The notes: generated by a model from the sequence alone, not told the origin. DNA of 10,998 bases from Spirochaeta sp. (GCA_030635565.1 DAOVYP010000039.1:1-10998), one strand, 5' to 3'; counted from the first letter of the stretch, positions 1 to 6,291 are shown. Numbers and translations are program-made.

Positions 1-514
1 AACCGTCCTGGTAGCCGTATTCAGACACCATAATTGTATTTCCAAACGCATCACTTGCCGTTGTTTTCACCAGAAGACCGTTATCGTAACTGAATGAGAT
101 TATTGAAAGAACTTCACCCCTGGGATCCTGTTTAATCTGTGCTGTGATATTGCCGTTGTCATCAAGCTCGTAGAGCGTAAGAGAAATGGGTCCGGAGCTG
201 TCGGACATTTCTTCGCTGAACAATTCTCCCAGCTTGTACCTGATATCCCGTTTGTATAGAATTGCTCCCCGGCTATTCGATTCCTCGGATTTCAGGAGCC
301 GACCCTCGTCGTCATATGTGTAGAGGACGGTCTTATCAACGGTTCCATCAACATATTTGAACACGACGGATTCAAGTTTCCATTTGAAAACAGGATCTGC
401 AGAGACGGTTTCTCCGTCAGGTTCCGGAGCCGATACATCAAGTTCCGGCGTACCGGCACATGACACAAATGCCAGGAGCATTATCATGCCCGGCAGGAAA
501 GTGGAATTCCTCAT
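1..514 (-). CDS. Lipoprotein with YD-like repeats, partial (3' end outside window)
   Basis: The first 171 codons are visible, starting at ATG 514-512; the gene continues past the left edge. The N-terminus is a short lipoprotein signal: basic start (MRN), hydrophobic stretch to residue 18, and lipobox-like FVSC with Cys19 as the lipidated residue. A Pro/Glu/Asp-rich linker (about 20-42) follows. From about residue 64 the protein repeats a pattern of about 24 residues, Y-x-Y-D-D-x-G-x-L followed some ten residues later by a Gly: units begin near 64 (YTYDDEGRLL), 112 (LYELDDNGNI), 138 (FSYDNGLLV) and 163. This resembles the YD repeats of RHS-type and wall-associated proteins, which build beta-rich surface structures. 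The function is unknown. A weak Shine-Dalgarno (GAGG) lies 13 bases upstream. It follows the PilZ gene on the same strand after an 80-base gap that holds a promoter-like sequence. The lipoprotein call is fairly sure; the repeat-family assignment is by eye. Confidence 0.75.
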   Translation of the reverse strand, partial: MRNSTFLPGMIMLLAFVSCAGTPELDVSAPEPDGETVSADPVFKWKLESVVFKYVDGTVDKTVLYTYDDEGRLLKSEESNSRGAILYKRDIRYKLGELFSEEMSDSSGPISLTLYELDDNGNITAQIKQDPRGEVLSIISFSYDNGLLVKTTASDAFGNTIMVSEYGYQDG

Positions 515-555
515 AATAACTTTATAACCTCATGAACTGTTATATCTGAATGAAA

Positions 556-582
556 ATTATCAATGTGTGGGCCGGATGTCAA
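556..582 (-). promoter_or_regulatory. Candidate sigma-70-type promoter for the YD lipoprotein gene
   Basis: Read on the minus strand there is a perfect -35 box TTGACA (577-582), then a 15-base spacer, then GATAAT (556-561), five of six matches to TATAAT. The spacer is slightly short; shifting by two bases gives a 17-base spacer with the poorer TAATTT. It sits between the PilZ stop and the lipoprotein start, about 40 bases before the ATG, so the lipoprotein may be transcribed independently of PilZ. Found by eye only. Confidence 0.4.
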
Positions 583-594
583 AGTATCGGGATA

Positions 595-1776
595 TTAATC
601 GTCGGAAACACTCTCCAATTCCTCGACACCGTCTTCTGACTCAACCTCACCCCGCGGGCTGTCTTCCTCCAGGGGTATTACCTCTTCCGGTTCATCCGCA
701 GATATACCCGAGATGACGTTCAATGTATCCTGAGCTTCAGGATTACTGTTATTCGCCCTGCTGCGGTCGATATCGAAGACATAAGAAAGAAGTATCATCT
801 TTGTATTTTCAGGGAGCGGTAGAAATTCGACATGCAGTGTCGATTCATCTTCTTTGGTTTTATACTTGACCCTCTTCACGACTCCGGACACAACAACGAT
901 TTCGTCCCTGATTTTAAACTGCATCTTGAAGGGCTGATTTTTCTTGCCCCTGCCGCCAATTTTCACTGCGGCGCCGTCCTCTGATAGATCGACTATGAGA
1001 CAACTGAGTCCGGGTGACGATTCCATCCAAAAGTTGGCTTCTTCAAGGCCCTTGAGGGGGTACATTCGGGCTGAAATTCTCGCGATAGTCCTTACGGACC
1101 GTCTTTTTTGACTCCTAAGGATATTATCGCTGTTGTAAATCCTGAAATACAGGTTCCGCCTGTCGTAAAACTTGTCGATTACCCGTGTCTGGAAAAAGTA
1201 ACCGGCATCTTCCTTTCTCCAGAAATACACATTGATCTTCACCTGACGCCAGCTGAATCCTCCCGGGAGCGGATCGCCGACAGGTATTGTTATTGTGAGG
1301 TAGCCCGGCTCGTTCTCTACAACTTTGGAGGTATAGAGCCCTACACCGTCAGCCCGGATCGTGAGTTTCTGACCTATGGCGATATTCCTGGTACTTTTCA
1401 AGCCTGATCGGTACTTCGGCCGGCTCATTTCGACTTTTATCCGATAGTCAAACAGCTTTTTCAGTATGACAGTCTCCGGTTCCACCCTTTTCCTGTCGGA
1501 AAACTTCTTATTCCCGGCGATCTGGTTGATTGCTTTATCGAGCTCCTCAACCGATCCGTAAATTGCCGGTGGATGGGATAATTCCGCCCGCTGGGTCGCC
1601 GACCATAAGAGATTTATTTCAGACAGTGAGAAACCGGCATCCATACCTTTTGAATAGAATTCGATCCGACCCTGCCGGTTGATTCTGGGCGGATGAATAC
1701 TCCCGGGTTTGCTGAGTATCAAAACAAGTGCAATTACCAGTAGTACAAGAATAATTATCCACATACTTAATTCCAT
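595..1776 (-). CDS. Membrane-anchored PilZ domain protein (c-di-GMP receptor)
   Basis: A 393-residue protein. Residues 6-22 are one strongly hydrophobic helix (N-terminal anchor), leaving the rest probably cytoplasmic. A middle region (about 100-220, beta-rich, with IGQKLTIRADG and GGFSWRQVKINVYF) looks like the YcgR-type N-terminal domain that precedes PilZ. The PilZ domain is about 222-336 and has both c-di-GMP-binding signatures: the arginine motif RRSVR (225-229) and DLSEDG (263-268, D-x-S-x-x-G). The C-terminal 35 residues are very acidic (many Glu/Asp), an apparently disordered tail. Family knowledge: YcgR-like proteins change motility or surface behaviour when c-di-GMP binds; the target here is unknown. 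The start is uncertain: ATG 1776 has no clear ribosome site, whereas Met5 (1764-1762) has GGAA a few bases upstream and would begin almost directly with the membrane helix. Divergent from the CPBP gene with 29 bases between starts. Confidence 0.85.
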   Translation of the reverse strand: MELSMWIIILVLLVIALVLILSKPGSIHPPRINRQGRIEFYSKGMDAGFSLSEINLLWSATQRAELSHPPAIYGSVEELDKAINQIAGNKKFSDRKRVEPETVILKKLFDYRIKVEMSRPKYRSGLKSTRNIAIGQKLTIRADGVGLYTSKVVENEPGYLTITIPVGDPLPGGFSWRQVKINVYFWRKEDAGYFFQTRVIDKFYDRRNLYFRIYNSDNILRSQKRRSVRTIARISARMYPLKGLEEANFWMESSPGLSCLIVDLSEDGAAVKIGGRGKKNQPFKMQFKIRDEIVVVSGVVKRVKYKTKEDESTLHVEFLPLPENTKMILLSYVFDIDRSRANNSNPEAQDTLNVISGISADEPEEVIPLEEDSPRGEVESEDGVEELESVSDD

Positions 1777-1793
1777 TATCGGCGTCAGACCGT

Positions 1794-1799
1794 TAAAAT
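1794..1799 (+). promoter_or_regulatory. Possible -10 element before the CPBP gene
   Basis: TAAAAT (five of six matches to TATAAT) ends six bases before the ATG at 1806. No convincing -35 box is found 15-19 bases upstream, where the PilZ reading frame begins, and no Shine-Dalgarno precedes the ATG. If this is the true -10, transcription would start at or next to the ATG and the mRNA would be essentially leaderless. Weak evidence. Confidence 0.2.
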
Positions 1800-1805
1800 C
1801 GCCTC

Positions 1806-2435
1806 ATGAAAGGGCGCATTCATCTTTACATCATAACATTGCTGGTATCGATCGTCCTTGTACTTCCCGGAATATTACTGAACCAGACTTCAAGTTCCTA
1901 CATACTGGATGATAAGACTATCACAATATCCATTATCAGGGGCCTGCCGGCTCTGGCACTGTTACTGTTCATTTCTTTGTATGGTTCTCCTGATGATCGA
2001 CGCCGTCGGGGGTGGAATCAACCGGTGCTATCCGATTTTCCTGTTCTTCTGATCCTGTTGACCCTTACGGTATCTTTGAGTTTCTTGTTTCCGGCAGCCG
2101 ATAGTTCATATACGGTCCAGCTGAGCGGCTGGAAAGGCCACGGTTTAATTATCATCCTCGCGCTATCAACGGCATTCACCGAAGAACTGTTCTTCCGTTC
2201 CTGGCTTCTTTCAACCCTACCGGCATTGGGCTGGCCACGCTGGCTGGTTTTCGTCATCTCAGTGGTTTTTTTTGCTTCCCTCCACCTTTGGCAGGGTTGG
2301 AGCGCTGTATTCTTTGCTGCTGTATCAGGTGCCGCTTTCTCAATCTGTTTTTTTCGTCGCCCGGGGCTTATTGTACTTATCACCGCACATACCATCCACA
2401 ATGCTATGGCGCTCATCATGATGACTGTTCGATAA
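1806..2435 (+). CDS. CPBP-family intramembrane metalloprotease (CAAX protease-like)
   Basis: A 209-residue integral membrane protein. Hydrophobic segments lie at about 6-25, 43-59, 79-96, 112-124, 145-160, 164-182 and 187-207. The three family motifs are present in order and in helices: EELFFR (E126, E127, R131), F-x-x-x-H (F156, H160) and H-x-x-x-N (H195, N199). These residues form the glutamate/histidine metal site of the CPBP (Abi, PF02517) superfamily, to which Rce1-type prenyl-protein proteases and bacteriocin-immunity proteins belong. The bacterial substrates are mostly unknown, and none can be read from this context. It leads a three-gene plus-strand run; the next start is 23 bases after its stop. 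No ribosome site is visible before ATG 1806. The gene holds two T-runs (8 T at 2266-2273, 7 T at 2348-2354). Family call is confident; role is not. Confidence 0.88.
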   Translation: MKGRIHLYIITLLVSIVLVLPGILLNQTSSSYILDDKTITISIIRGLPALALLLFISLYGSPDDRRRRGWNQPVLSDFPVLLILLTLTVSLSFLFPAADSSYTVQLSGWKGHGLIIILALSTAFTEELFFRSWLLSTLPALGWPRWLVFVISVVFFASLHLWQGWSAVFFAAVSGAAFSICFFRRPGLIVLITAHTIHNAMALIMMTVR

Positions 2436-2438
2436 TTG

Positions 2439-2453
2439 CTGATATCAGGGAGG
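2439..2453 (+). promoter_or_regulatory. 10-bp palindrome and strong Shine-Dalgarno fixing the GTG start of the thioredoxin gene
   Basis: GGGAGG at 2448-2453 lies five bases before GTG 2459, which is why the lipoprotein start at 2459 is chosen over the longer in-frame opening at 2288 that would overlap the CPBP gene. Directly in front is a perfect palindrome CTGATATCAG (2439-2448), whose last base is the first G of the ribosome site. Its significance is unknown and it may be chance. Confidence 0.55.
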
Positions 2454-2458
2454 CATCA

Positions 2459-3010
2459 GTGAAGTTTTTCTCGAGATTTTTTTTCATTTTAACAACAACC
2501 ATTATTTTGCTCGTATTTACGACTTGTTCCAGAACATCCGGACCTCCTGACAGTGAGATACTCCGGGATCTTGGTTTCAGGCCTATTCCGGAGGGAAGCG
2601 AATTTCCGGATATATCATTTACCGATACCGGGAATCAGACTCACAGTCTCGGTGAATTCAAAGGCTCTGTTATTCTTCTTAACTTCTGGGCTTCATGGTG
2701 TCCTCCCTGCCGGGCGGAAATGCCGTCGATGGGGCATCTGGCGGAAGAACTGAAAAATAGTGACTTTGTTATGATTCCCGTGAATGTCCAGGAACCCCTG
2801 GAACTTGTTGAATCATTCGTAACCGAGTTCGAAATAGGATTTCCGGTGTACCTCGATATAAATGCGGATGCCGCCAGGGCCATCGGTGTTTCCGGACTGC
2901 CTACTTCAATTCTTATCGACCGGGATGGGTCGGCCGTCGCTGTTGTAACTGGTGCAATCGAATGGGATGATGATGAGCTGATTTCAATGATGCGCGGCTG
3001 GACACGATGA
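2459..3010 (+). CDS. TlpA/ResA-like thioredoxin-fold lipoprotein
   Basis: A 183-residue protein starting at GTG. Residues 1-22 form a hydrophobic signal ending in VFTTC, with Cys23 as the probable lipid-attachment site, so the mature protein would be tethered at the membrane facing the periplasm. The thioredoxin-like domain runs from about 45 to 180. It contains the redox motif W-C-P-P-C (80-84), preceded by LLNFWAS as in TlpA/ResA proteins, and the cis-proline loop GLPTS (Pro148). WCPPC is typical of reducing periplasmic thioredoxins that serve cytochrome c maturation or other disulfide-reduction tasks; no cytochrome gene is in view, so the partner is unknown. The cytoplasmic electron donor (CcdA/DsbD type) is also not in the window. 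It is followed six bases later by sfsA, so the two are almost surely co-transcribed. An 8-T run (2477-2484) encodes the phenylalanines of the signal. Confidence 0.9.
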   Translation: MKFFSRFFFILTTTIILLVFTTCSRTSGPPDSEILRDLGFRPIPEGSEFPDISFTDTGNQTHSLGEFKGSVILLNFWASWCPPCRAEMPSMGHLAEELKNSDFVMIPVNVQEPLELVESFVTEFEIGFPVYLDINADAARAIGVSGLPTSILIDRDGSAVAVVTGAIEWDDDELISMMRGWTR

Positions 3011-3016
3011 GGGATT

Positions 3017-4051
3017 GTGAAGCATCGCTCATTCAATTCAGACCTGAATGCCTTTTTCAATCACAGGCCTAACCGTTTTATCGTAATTGCACAATCCGGC
3101 AAAGAGTTGATTCATGCCCACTGTCCCAATCCAGGCAGACTGAGGGAAATTCTACTACCGGGCAGAGAACTGATACTTGAGAAATCCGACAATCCCGATA
3201 GAAAAACCCAGTGGACCCTGGCAGCTGCAAAGTATGGAAATTTCGTCATACCTCTCATATCTGTCAGGGCCAACGCCCTTATCGGCGATCTTATTATTCC
3301 CGAACTTTATCCGGGTTTTACAGCCGTTTCGGAACAACGGCTCGGGAATTCACGTATAGACTGGTTTCTAAAAAAGGGAATGTCAAAAATATGGATTGAA
3401 GTGAAAGCATGCACCCTTGTGGAAAACGGCCGTGCTATGTTCCCGGATGCTCCATCGGCAAGAGCCGTGAAACATCTCAAGGAGCTTATTGCCCCTGGCA
3501 GCGGCAATCAAGGGCAGGTCGTTTTCACGGTGATGAATCCTTCAGCACGGATTTTTTCACCAAATCCCCACACAGATCCGAGTTTTTGTCTTACTCTCGG
3601 CAAAGCAGTCGATTCCGGAGTCAGGATAACGGTTGTTTCCATCAGAACAGATGAGAATGGATGGTCTTTTGTTGATAATTACGATTTACCGGTTGATTTG
3701 ACATCAGTGGAAATGGCCGGCAGGGATTCAGGTGTACTGGTGAGGGTATGGGGGGCTTCAGCAAGAAACAGATCCCATCTCATAACGATTGACCGCTATC
3801 CGGAAAATTTATCTAAAGCCGAGCGCAGGAATGCGCGACTGGAAGTCGATCCGAAAGATGAATATCGTCAAATCGTTATATTCCCGATCCGGGGTGAAAT
3901 TGCCTGCTTTGAATCAATGGAAGTCGAATTGAAGCAAATTTCCGACTCTTTTAATTCAGAGATCTTTTCATGGAATGGGAATCCTGCAATTGATCCTGTG
4001 TTTATCGAATGGATACTGGATTACCGTCACCGTCGAGTTTTTACTTCTTAA
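3017..4051 (+). CDS. sfsA: SfsA-family DNA-binding/nuclease-fold protein with C-terminal extension
   Basis: A 344-residue protein starting at GTG, with GAGGG just upstream overlapping the previous stop (short spacing of three bases). Residues 1-227 match SfsA: HCPNPGRL (35-42), NSRIDWFL (111-118), IEVKACTL (127-134), FPDAPSARAVKHLKEL (142-157), and a V-x-F-T-V-M segment at 168-173. The R-I-D and E-V-K elements (D115, E128, K130) fit the PD-(D/E)xK nuclease-like fold reported for this family. E. coli SfsA was named for stimulating maltose fermentation and binds nucleic acid; its cellular role is unsettled. The E. coli protein is about 234 residues, so the last 115 or so residues here (about 230-344) are an extra segment of alternating hydrophobic and charged stretches that I do not recognise. 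Its stop overlaps the convergent methyltransferase stop by 11 bases. Family call is confident; function is not. Confidence 0.9.
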   Translation: MKHRSFNSDLNAFFNHRPNRFIVIAQSGKELIHAHCPNPGRLREILLPGRELILEKSDNPDRKTQWTLAAAKYGNFVIPLISVRANALIGDLIIPELYPGFTAVSEQRLGNSRIDWFLKKGMSKIWIEVKACTLVENGRAMFPDAPSARAVKHLKELIAPGSGNQGQVVFTVMNPSARIFSPNPHTDPSFCLTLGKAVDSGVRITVVSIRTDENGWSFVDNYDLPVDLTSVEMAGRDSGVLVRVWGASARNRSHLITIDRYPENLSKAERRNARLEVDPKDEYRQIVIFPIRGEIACFESMEVELKQISDSFNSEIFSWNGNPAIDPVFIEWILDYRHRRVFTS

Positions 4052-4784
4052 TCAGCACACGTCCGGTATAATCACTGCGATGCAGCAGAATGGTCTCACC
4101 CTGTCTTCTGAAATATTCATCCACAGCCTTTTTTGCCCCGGTGAAATGCCCATAGTCATCAATGATAAGAACACCCCCGGGCGAAAGACGGGGGAATAGC
4201 ACTTCGAGTTCTTTCATAGTTGACTCATACCAGTCCGTATCAAGTCGGAGAACGGCAATAATTTCCGGAACTTCCCTGTCAAGGGTTTCTTCAACAGGTC
4301 CGGAAACAAATTGAAAAGATTCTTTATTGAGATGTGATCGAGAAAGAGTTTTTTTAACTTCGGCGATACTTGAGGCCCACCATCCCTCCGGATCCCGTTC
4401 GGATAAGGACTGTCTGCTGGAAGCAATCCGGTCATCCGATCCGGGGGGCACCATACCGGAGAATGTGTCAAAAAGCCAGATTCGCCGGTTCGTGTCGGTT
4501 TCCTCAGCTGCAAGGATATGGGAGGCCAGAAGACATGCACCCCCTTTCCAGACACCGCATTCGACGATGTCTCCCGGGATACCTGATCTGCAGATATATC
4601 TGACGGCTTCGGCAAGGGCCCAGCCTCTTTCGGGGGATATCATGGTAAAGGGTTTAACTCTATCCCAGATTTTCAGAAAATCCCGGTCCATATCACTCAG
4701 ATATCGCTCCGGGGGAATGACACTCCAACCCTCGGCCTCGAGTCTGTGCGCCAGATTCTCGAGGTTTCTTCTTGATTCATTCAT
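4041..4784 (-). CDS. TylF/MycF-family SAM-dependent O-methyltransferase
   Basis: A 247-residue protein. After an N-terminal region (1-50) comes the Rossmann-type methyltransferase domain: the SAM-binding loop G-D-I-V-E-C-G-V-W-K-G-G (71-82), the LFDTFSGM strand (104-111), RLDTDWYEST (180-189) and VLIIDDYGHF (205-214). In macrocin/mycinamicin O-methyltransferases the aspartates in the last two motifs (here D182/D184 and D209/D210) bind magnesium and orient the sugar hydroxyl. Known members methylate deoxysugars of macrolides, and homologues occur in O-antigen and other glycan clusters; the substrate here cannot be read. Its ATG overlaps the stop of the SPOR gene (ATGA, 4781-4784) and no independent ribosome site is seen, so translation is probably coupled. 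Its end overlaps the sfsA end by 11 bases, leaving no room for a terminator between them. Confidence 0.88.
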   Translation of the reverse strand: MNESRRNLENLAHRLEAEGWSVIPPERYLSDMDRDFLKIWDRVKPFTMISPERGWALAEAVRYICRSGIPGDIVECGVWKGGACLLASHILAAEETDTNRRIWLFDTFSGMVPPGSDDRIASSRQSLSERDPEGWWASSIAEVKKTLSRSHLNKESFQFVSGPVEETLDREVPEIIAVLRLDTDWYESTMKELEVLFPRLSPGGVLIIDDYGHFTGAKKAVDEYFRRQGETILLHRSDYTGRVLIKK

Positions 4785-5671
4785 TGTGAATACTTGAAAG
4801 CGTCCGGAAAGGCCAATGATCGAGCGGTCTGAAGGACAATTCCCGTTTCCGCCGGCAACAGAGGCCCGATGAGAAGCTTGTACACGGTTCCGCCGGAATC
4901 CTTCTCAGTTACAATGCTCAAGGGATAACCGGGAGCACTCCGGTTTACGTTCCTGGCGGTATCCTCAAGAATCGTACGGCTGTGATAGGAACCGATCTGA
5001 ATATATGGACGTGTATCTCCAGACTCGAACTGTGGAAGTTCCATGCCGGTATAATCAGTTGATACGGCATCAGGTGGACGCAGGTCGGACGGCATAAGAA
5101 AGTAAATTCGGCTTTCGCCCTCTTCGGAATCAGCTGCCGCAGTCACAGGTGCTTCGTCCTCGACACTTTCACCGGCTTCATCAATATCACCCAGATCATA
5201 TGTCAGTATCGTTTCCGTCGAATCAGCAGCCGGGGCCGTTCCGACTTCATCGGGTTCGTCTTCCAGTGCAGCTGCCGGATTGTAATCGGAATCTTCGGTC
5301 AACTCGCCTGCATCTGCCGGGAGGTCTTCAGTTTTCTCAAATAAATCGGTACTGATAGGTGTAACGCGAACAGGCAGGACATGATCCAGGGGTAATTCGA
5401 TTGAAACGGCAGCGGCGCTCTCAATAAGAATGAACACACCAGGGGCTTCAAGACGTCCGGTGACTGTAACATTTACCTGAGCTCCACCCCTGGGATTGGT
5501 AACCTGGAGAACCGTCCCTGCGGGAAATGAATTCGAATACGCTCTGTAAACGTCCGAAGTTCCGGGAAATTCGGCAGGTCCGCCGACGGCCGCATTACCG
5601 GTCCATACCGACTGGGCATGTAATGCGAATGTGAGTAAAACCAGAGTGAGGACACTTATATATTTTTTCAT
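4781..5671 (-). CDS. Exported RlpA-like double-psi barrel protein with C-terminal SPOR domain
   Basis: A 296-residue protein. Residues 1-19 are a signal peptide (MKK, hydrophobic core, cleavage near ALHA-QS). Residues 21-106 resemble the double-psi beta-barrel of RlpA (FPAGTVLQVTNPRGG at 49-63, then a V-x-V-x-V strand at 66-70). Residues 108-220 form a long acidic, Ala/Pro/Glu/Asp-rich linker. Residues 222-295 are a SPOR domain (PYIQIGSYHSR, VYKLLIGPLL), which in other bacteria binds denuded septal peptidoglycan. The architecture is that of RlpA, a lytic transglycosylase, but the canonical N-D-R-G-P loop reads V-T-G-R-L-E (70-75) and the usual A-A-H before L-P-x-G-T is not kept, so catalysis is doubtful. 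There is no lipobox, unlike E. coli RlpA. GAGGAG lies nine bases upstream of the ATG. The small exported gene upstream is on the same strand, 72 bases away. Confidence 0.8.
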   Translation of the reverse strand: MKKYISVLTLVLLTFALHAQSVWTGNAAVGGPAEFPGTSDVYRAYSNSFPAGTVLQVTNPRGGAQVNVTVTGRLEAPGVFILIESAAAVSIELPLDHVLPVRVTPISTDLFEKTEDLPADAGELTEDSDYNPAAALEDEPDEVGTAPAADSTETILTYDLGDIDEAGESVEDEAPVTAAADSEEGESRIYFLMPSDLRPPDAVSTDYTGMELPQFESGDTRPYIQIGSYHSRTILEDTARNVNRSAPGYPLSIVTEKDSGGTVYKLLIGPLLPAETGIVLQTARSLAFPDAFKYSQ

Positions 5672-5680
5672 GACTGATGT

Positions 5681-5709
5681 CTCCTCAAATGGGGCTCATC
5701 AATTTGATG
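5681..5709 (-). promoter_or_regulatory. Shine-Dalgarno and possible alternative hairpins in the SPOR gene leader
   Basis: The ribosome site GAGGAG occupies 5681-5686. On the minus strand TCAAAT (5702-5707) can pair with ATTTGA (5685-5690), which covers the first two bases of the ribosome site. The same TCAAAT bases can instead fold in the tight inverted repeat CATCAAATTGATG (5697-5709). The pairings exclude each other. They are short and unscored, so they may be chance. Confidence 0.3.
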
Positions 5710-5743
5710 GGGCCTCAAACTTCTCATCGGCGTTTTTCACATG

Positions 5744-6211
5744 TCAATTAATGAGTGACATGACCGCTTCAGCCAGAATTATTCCCAGCGCTGTCCAGCG
5801 CTCTCCAGTGTTCATTTCAGGATTCGTTTCTCCAATACTCACTGAACCTTCACCTAAGTGACTGAAACCGGACACTCGGAAGAGACTCCATGAAGCCCCT
5901 TCATCATCCGGGGCCAGAACAAGCAGGAAATCAGCACCCTCGTCACCGGCATACTTGAGAGCTTTAACGTCAGCTTCTTCCCACGTGCTTCTGTTCCGGA
6001 GAGAATATATATTGAAGAAAATATGCCCTTTATCAAAAAAGGTATCCATGATACCCGTCTCAACCGAAACAACTTTGATTCTCTGCTCCATTTCCATATC
6101 GCCTCTGGGCATCTCTTCCCGGGTATCGATAAGGAATGTCAATGAGGATGCCGAAAGAGAACTGCTCAGGAAAACCAATAATACGGTCATTTTTCTGAAA
6201 TCAATGGTCAT
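5744..6211 (-). CDS. Small exported protein of unknown function
   Basis: A 155-residue protein. Residues 1-21 look like a signal peptide: MTIDFRK, then a hydrophobic TVLLVFLSSSLSA ending near residue 21, with no cysteine, so secreted or periplasmic rather than lipidated. The mature part is short and fairly acidic (EMPRGDMEMEQ, WEEADVKALKYAGDEGADFLLVLAPDDEG). The alternating hydrophobic pattern, including F-L-L-V-L-A-P followed by W-S-L-F-R-V, suggests a small alpha/beta domain with similarity in style to periplasmic proteins that sum or monitor a state, but I do not recognise a family. It is the first gene of the minus-strand run that continues with the SPOR protein (72 bases on) and the methyltransferase, so an envelope role is a reasonable guess by context only. 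No strong ribosome site precedes the ATG; Met8 is an alternative start that still leaves a signal. Confidence 0.65.
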   Translation of the reverse strand: MTIDFRKMTVLLVFLSSSLSASSLTFLIDTREEMPRGDMEMEQRIKVVSVETGIMDTFFDKGHIFFNIYSLRNRSTWEEADVKALKYAGDEGADFLLVLAPDDEGASWSLFRVSGFSHLGEGSVSIGETNPEMNTGERWTALGIILAEAVMSLIN

Positions 6212-6221
6212 ATTCTTTAGT

Positions 6222-6291
6222 TTCGGTGAACCGGGTTGAGAGTTGAGTCCTCACATTCATGCTTCCCCACACACCGATTCGGTGCTACATT
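6222..6291 (+). promoter_or_regulatory. Divergent intergenic region with TTCGGTG repeats and inverted repeats
   Basis: The 87 bases between the two divergent starts (6212-6298) must carry promoters for both directions. I see TTCGGTG twice on the plus strand (6222-6228 and 6278-6284), an inverted repeat CGGT-GA-ACCG (6224-6233) and a perfect ACCGA-T-TCGGT (6273-6283). A -10-like TACATT (6286-6291, four of six) ends seven bases before the ATG at 6299; no good -35 partner is seen. The repeats could be a regulator site, but nothing proves it. Confidence 0.3.

Noticed and set aside
1108..1407. Open frame of 99 codons on the plus strand
   Set aside because: It is antisense to the middle domain of the PilZ protein, with no ribosome site and no family resemblance.
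2288..2458. Longer N-terminus for the thioredoxin gene starting at ATG 2288
   Set aside because: It would overlap the protease gene by almost 150 bases and bury the lipoprotein signal inside the protein. GTG 2459 has a strong ribosome site and begins directly with the signal.
4041..4051. Transcription terminator between the convergent sfsA and methyltransferase genes
   Set aside because: The two genes overlap by 11 bases and I see no GC-rich hairpin followed by a T-run on either side, so no terminator can be claimed.
4327..4797. Open frame of 156 codons on the plus strand
   Set aside because: It is antisense to the methyltransferase, which has clear SAM and metal motifs. The frame reads as arginine- and serine-rich shadow sequence.
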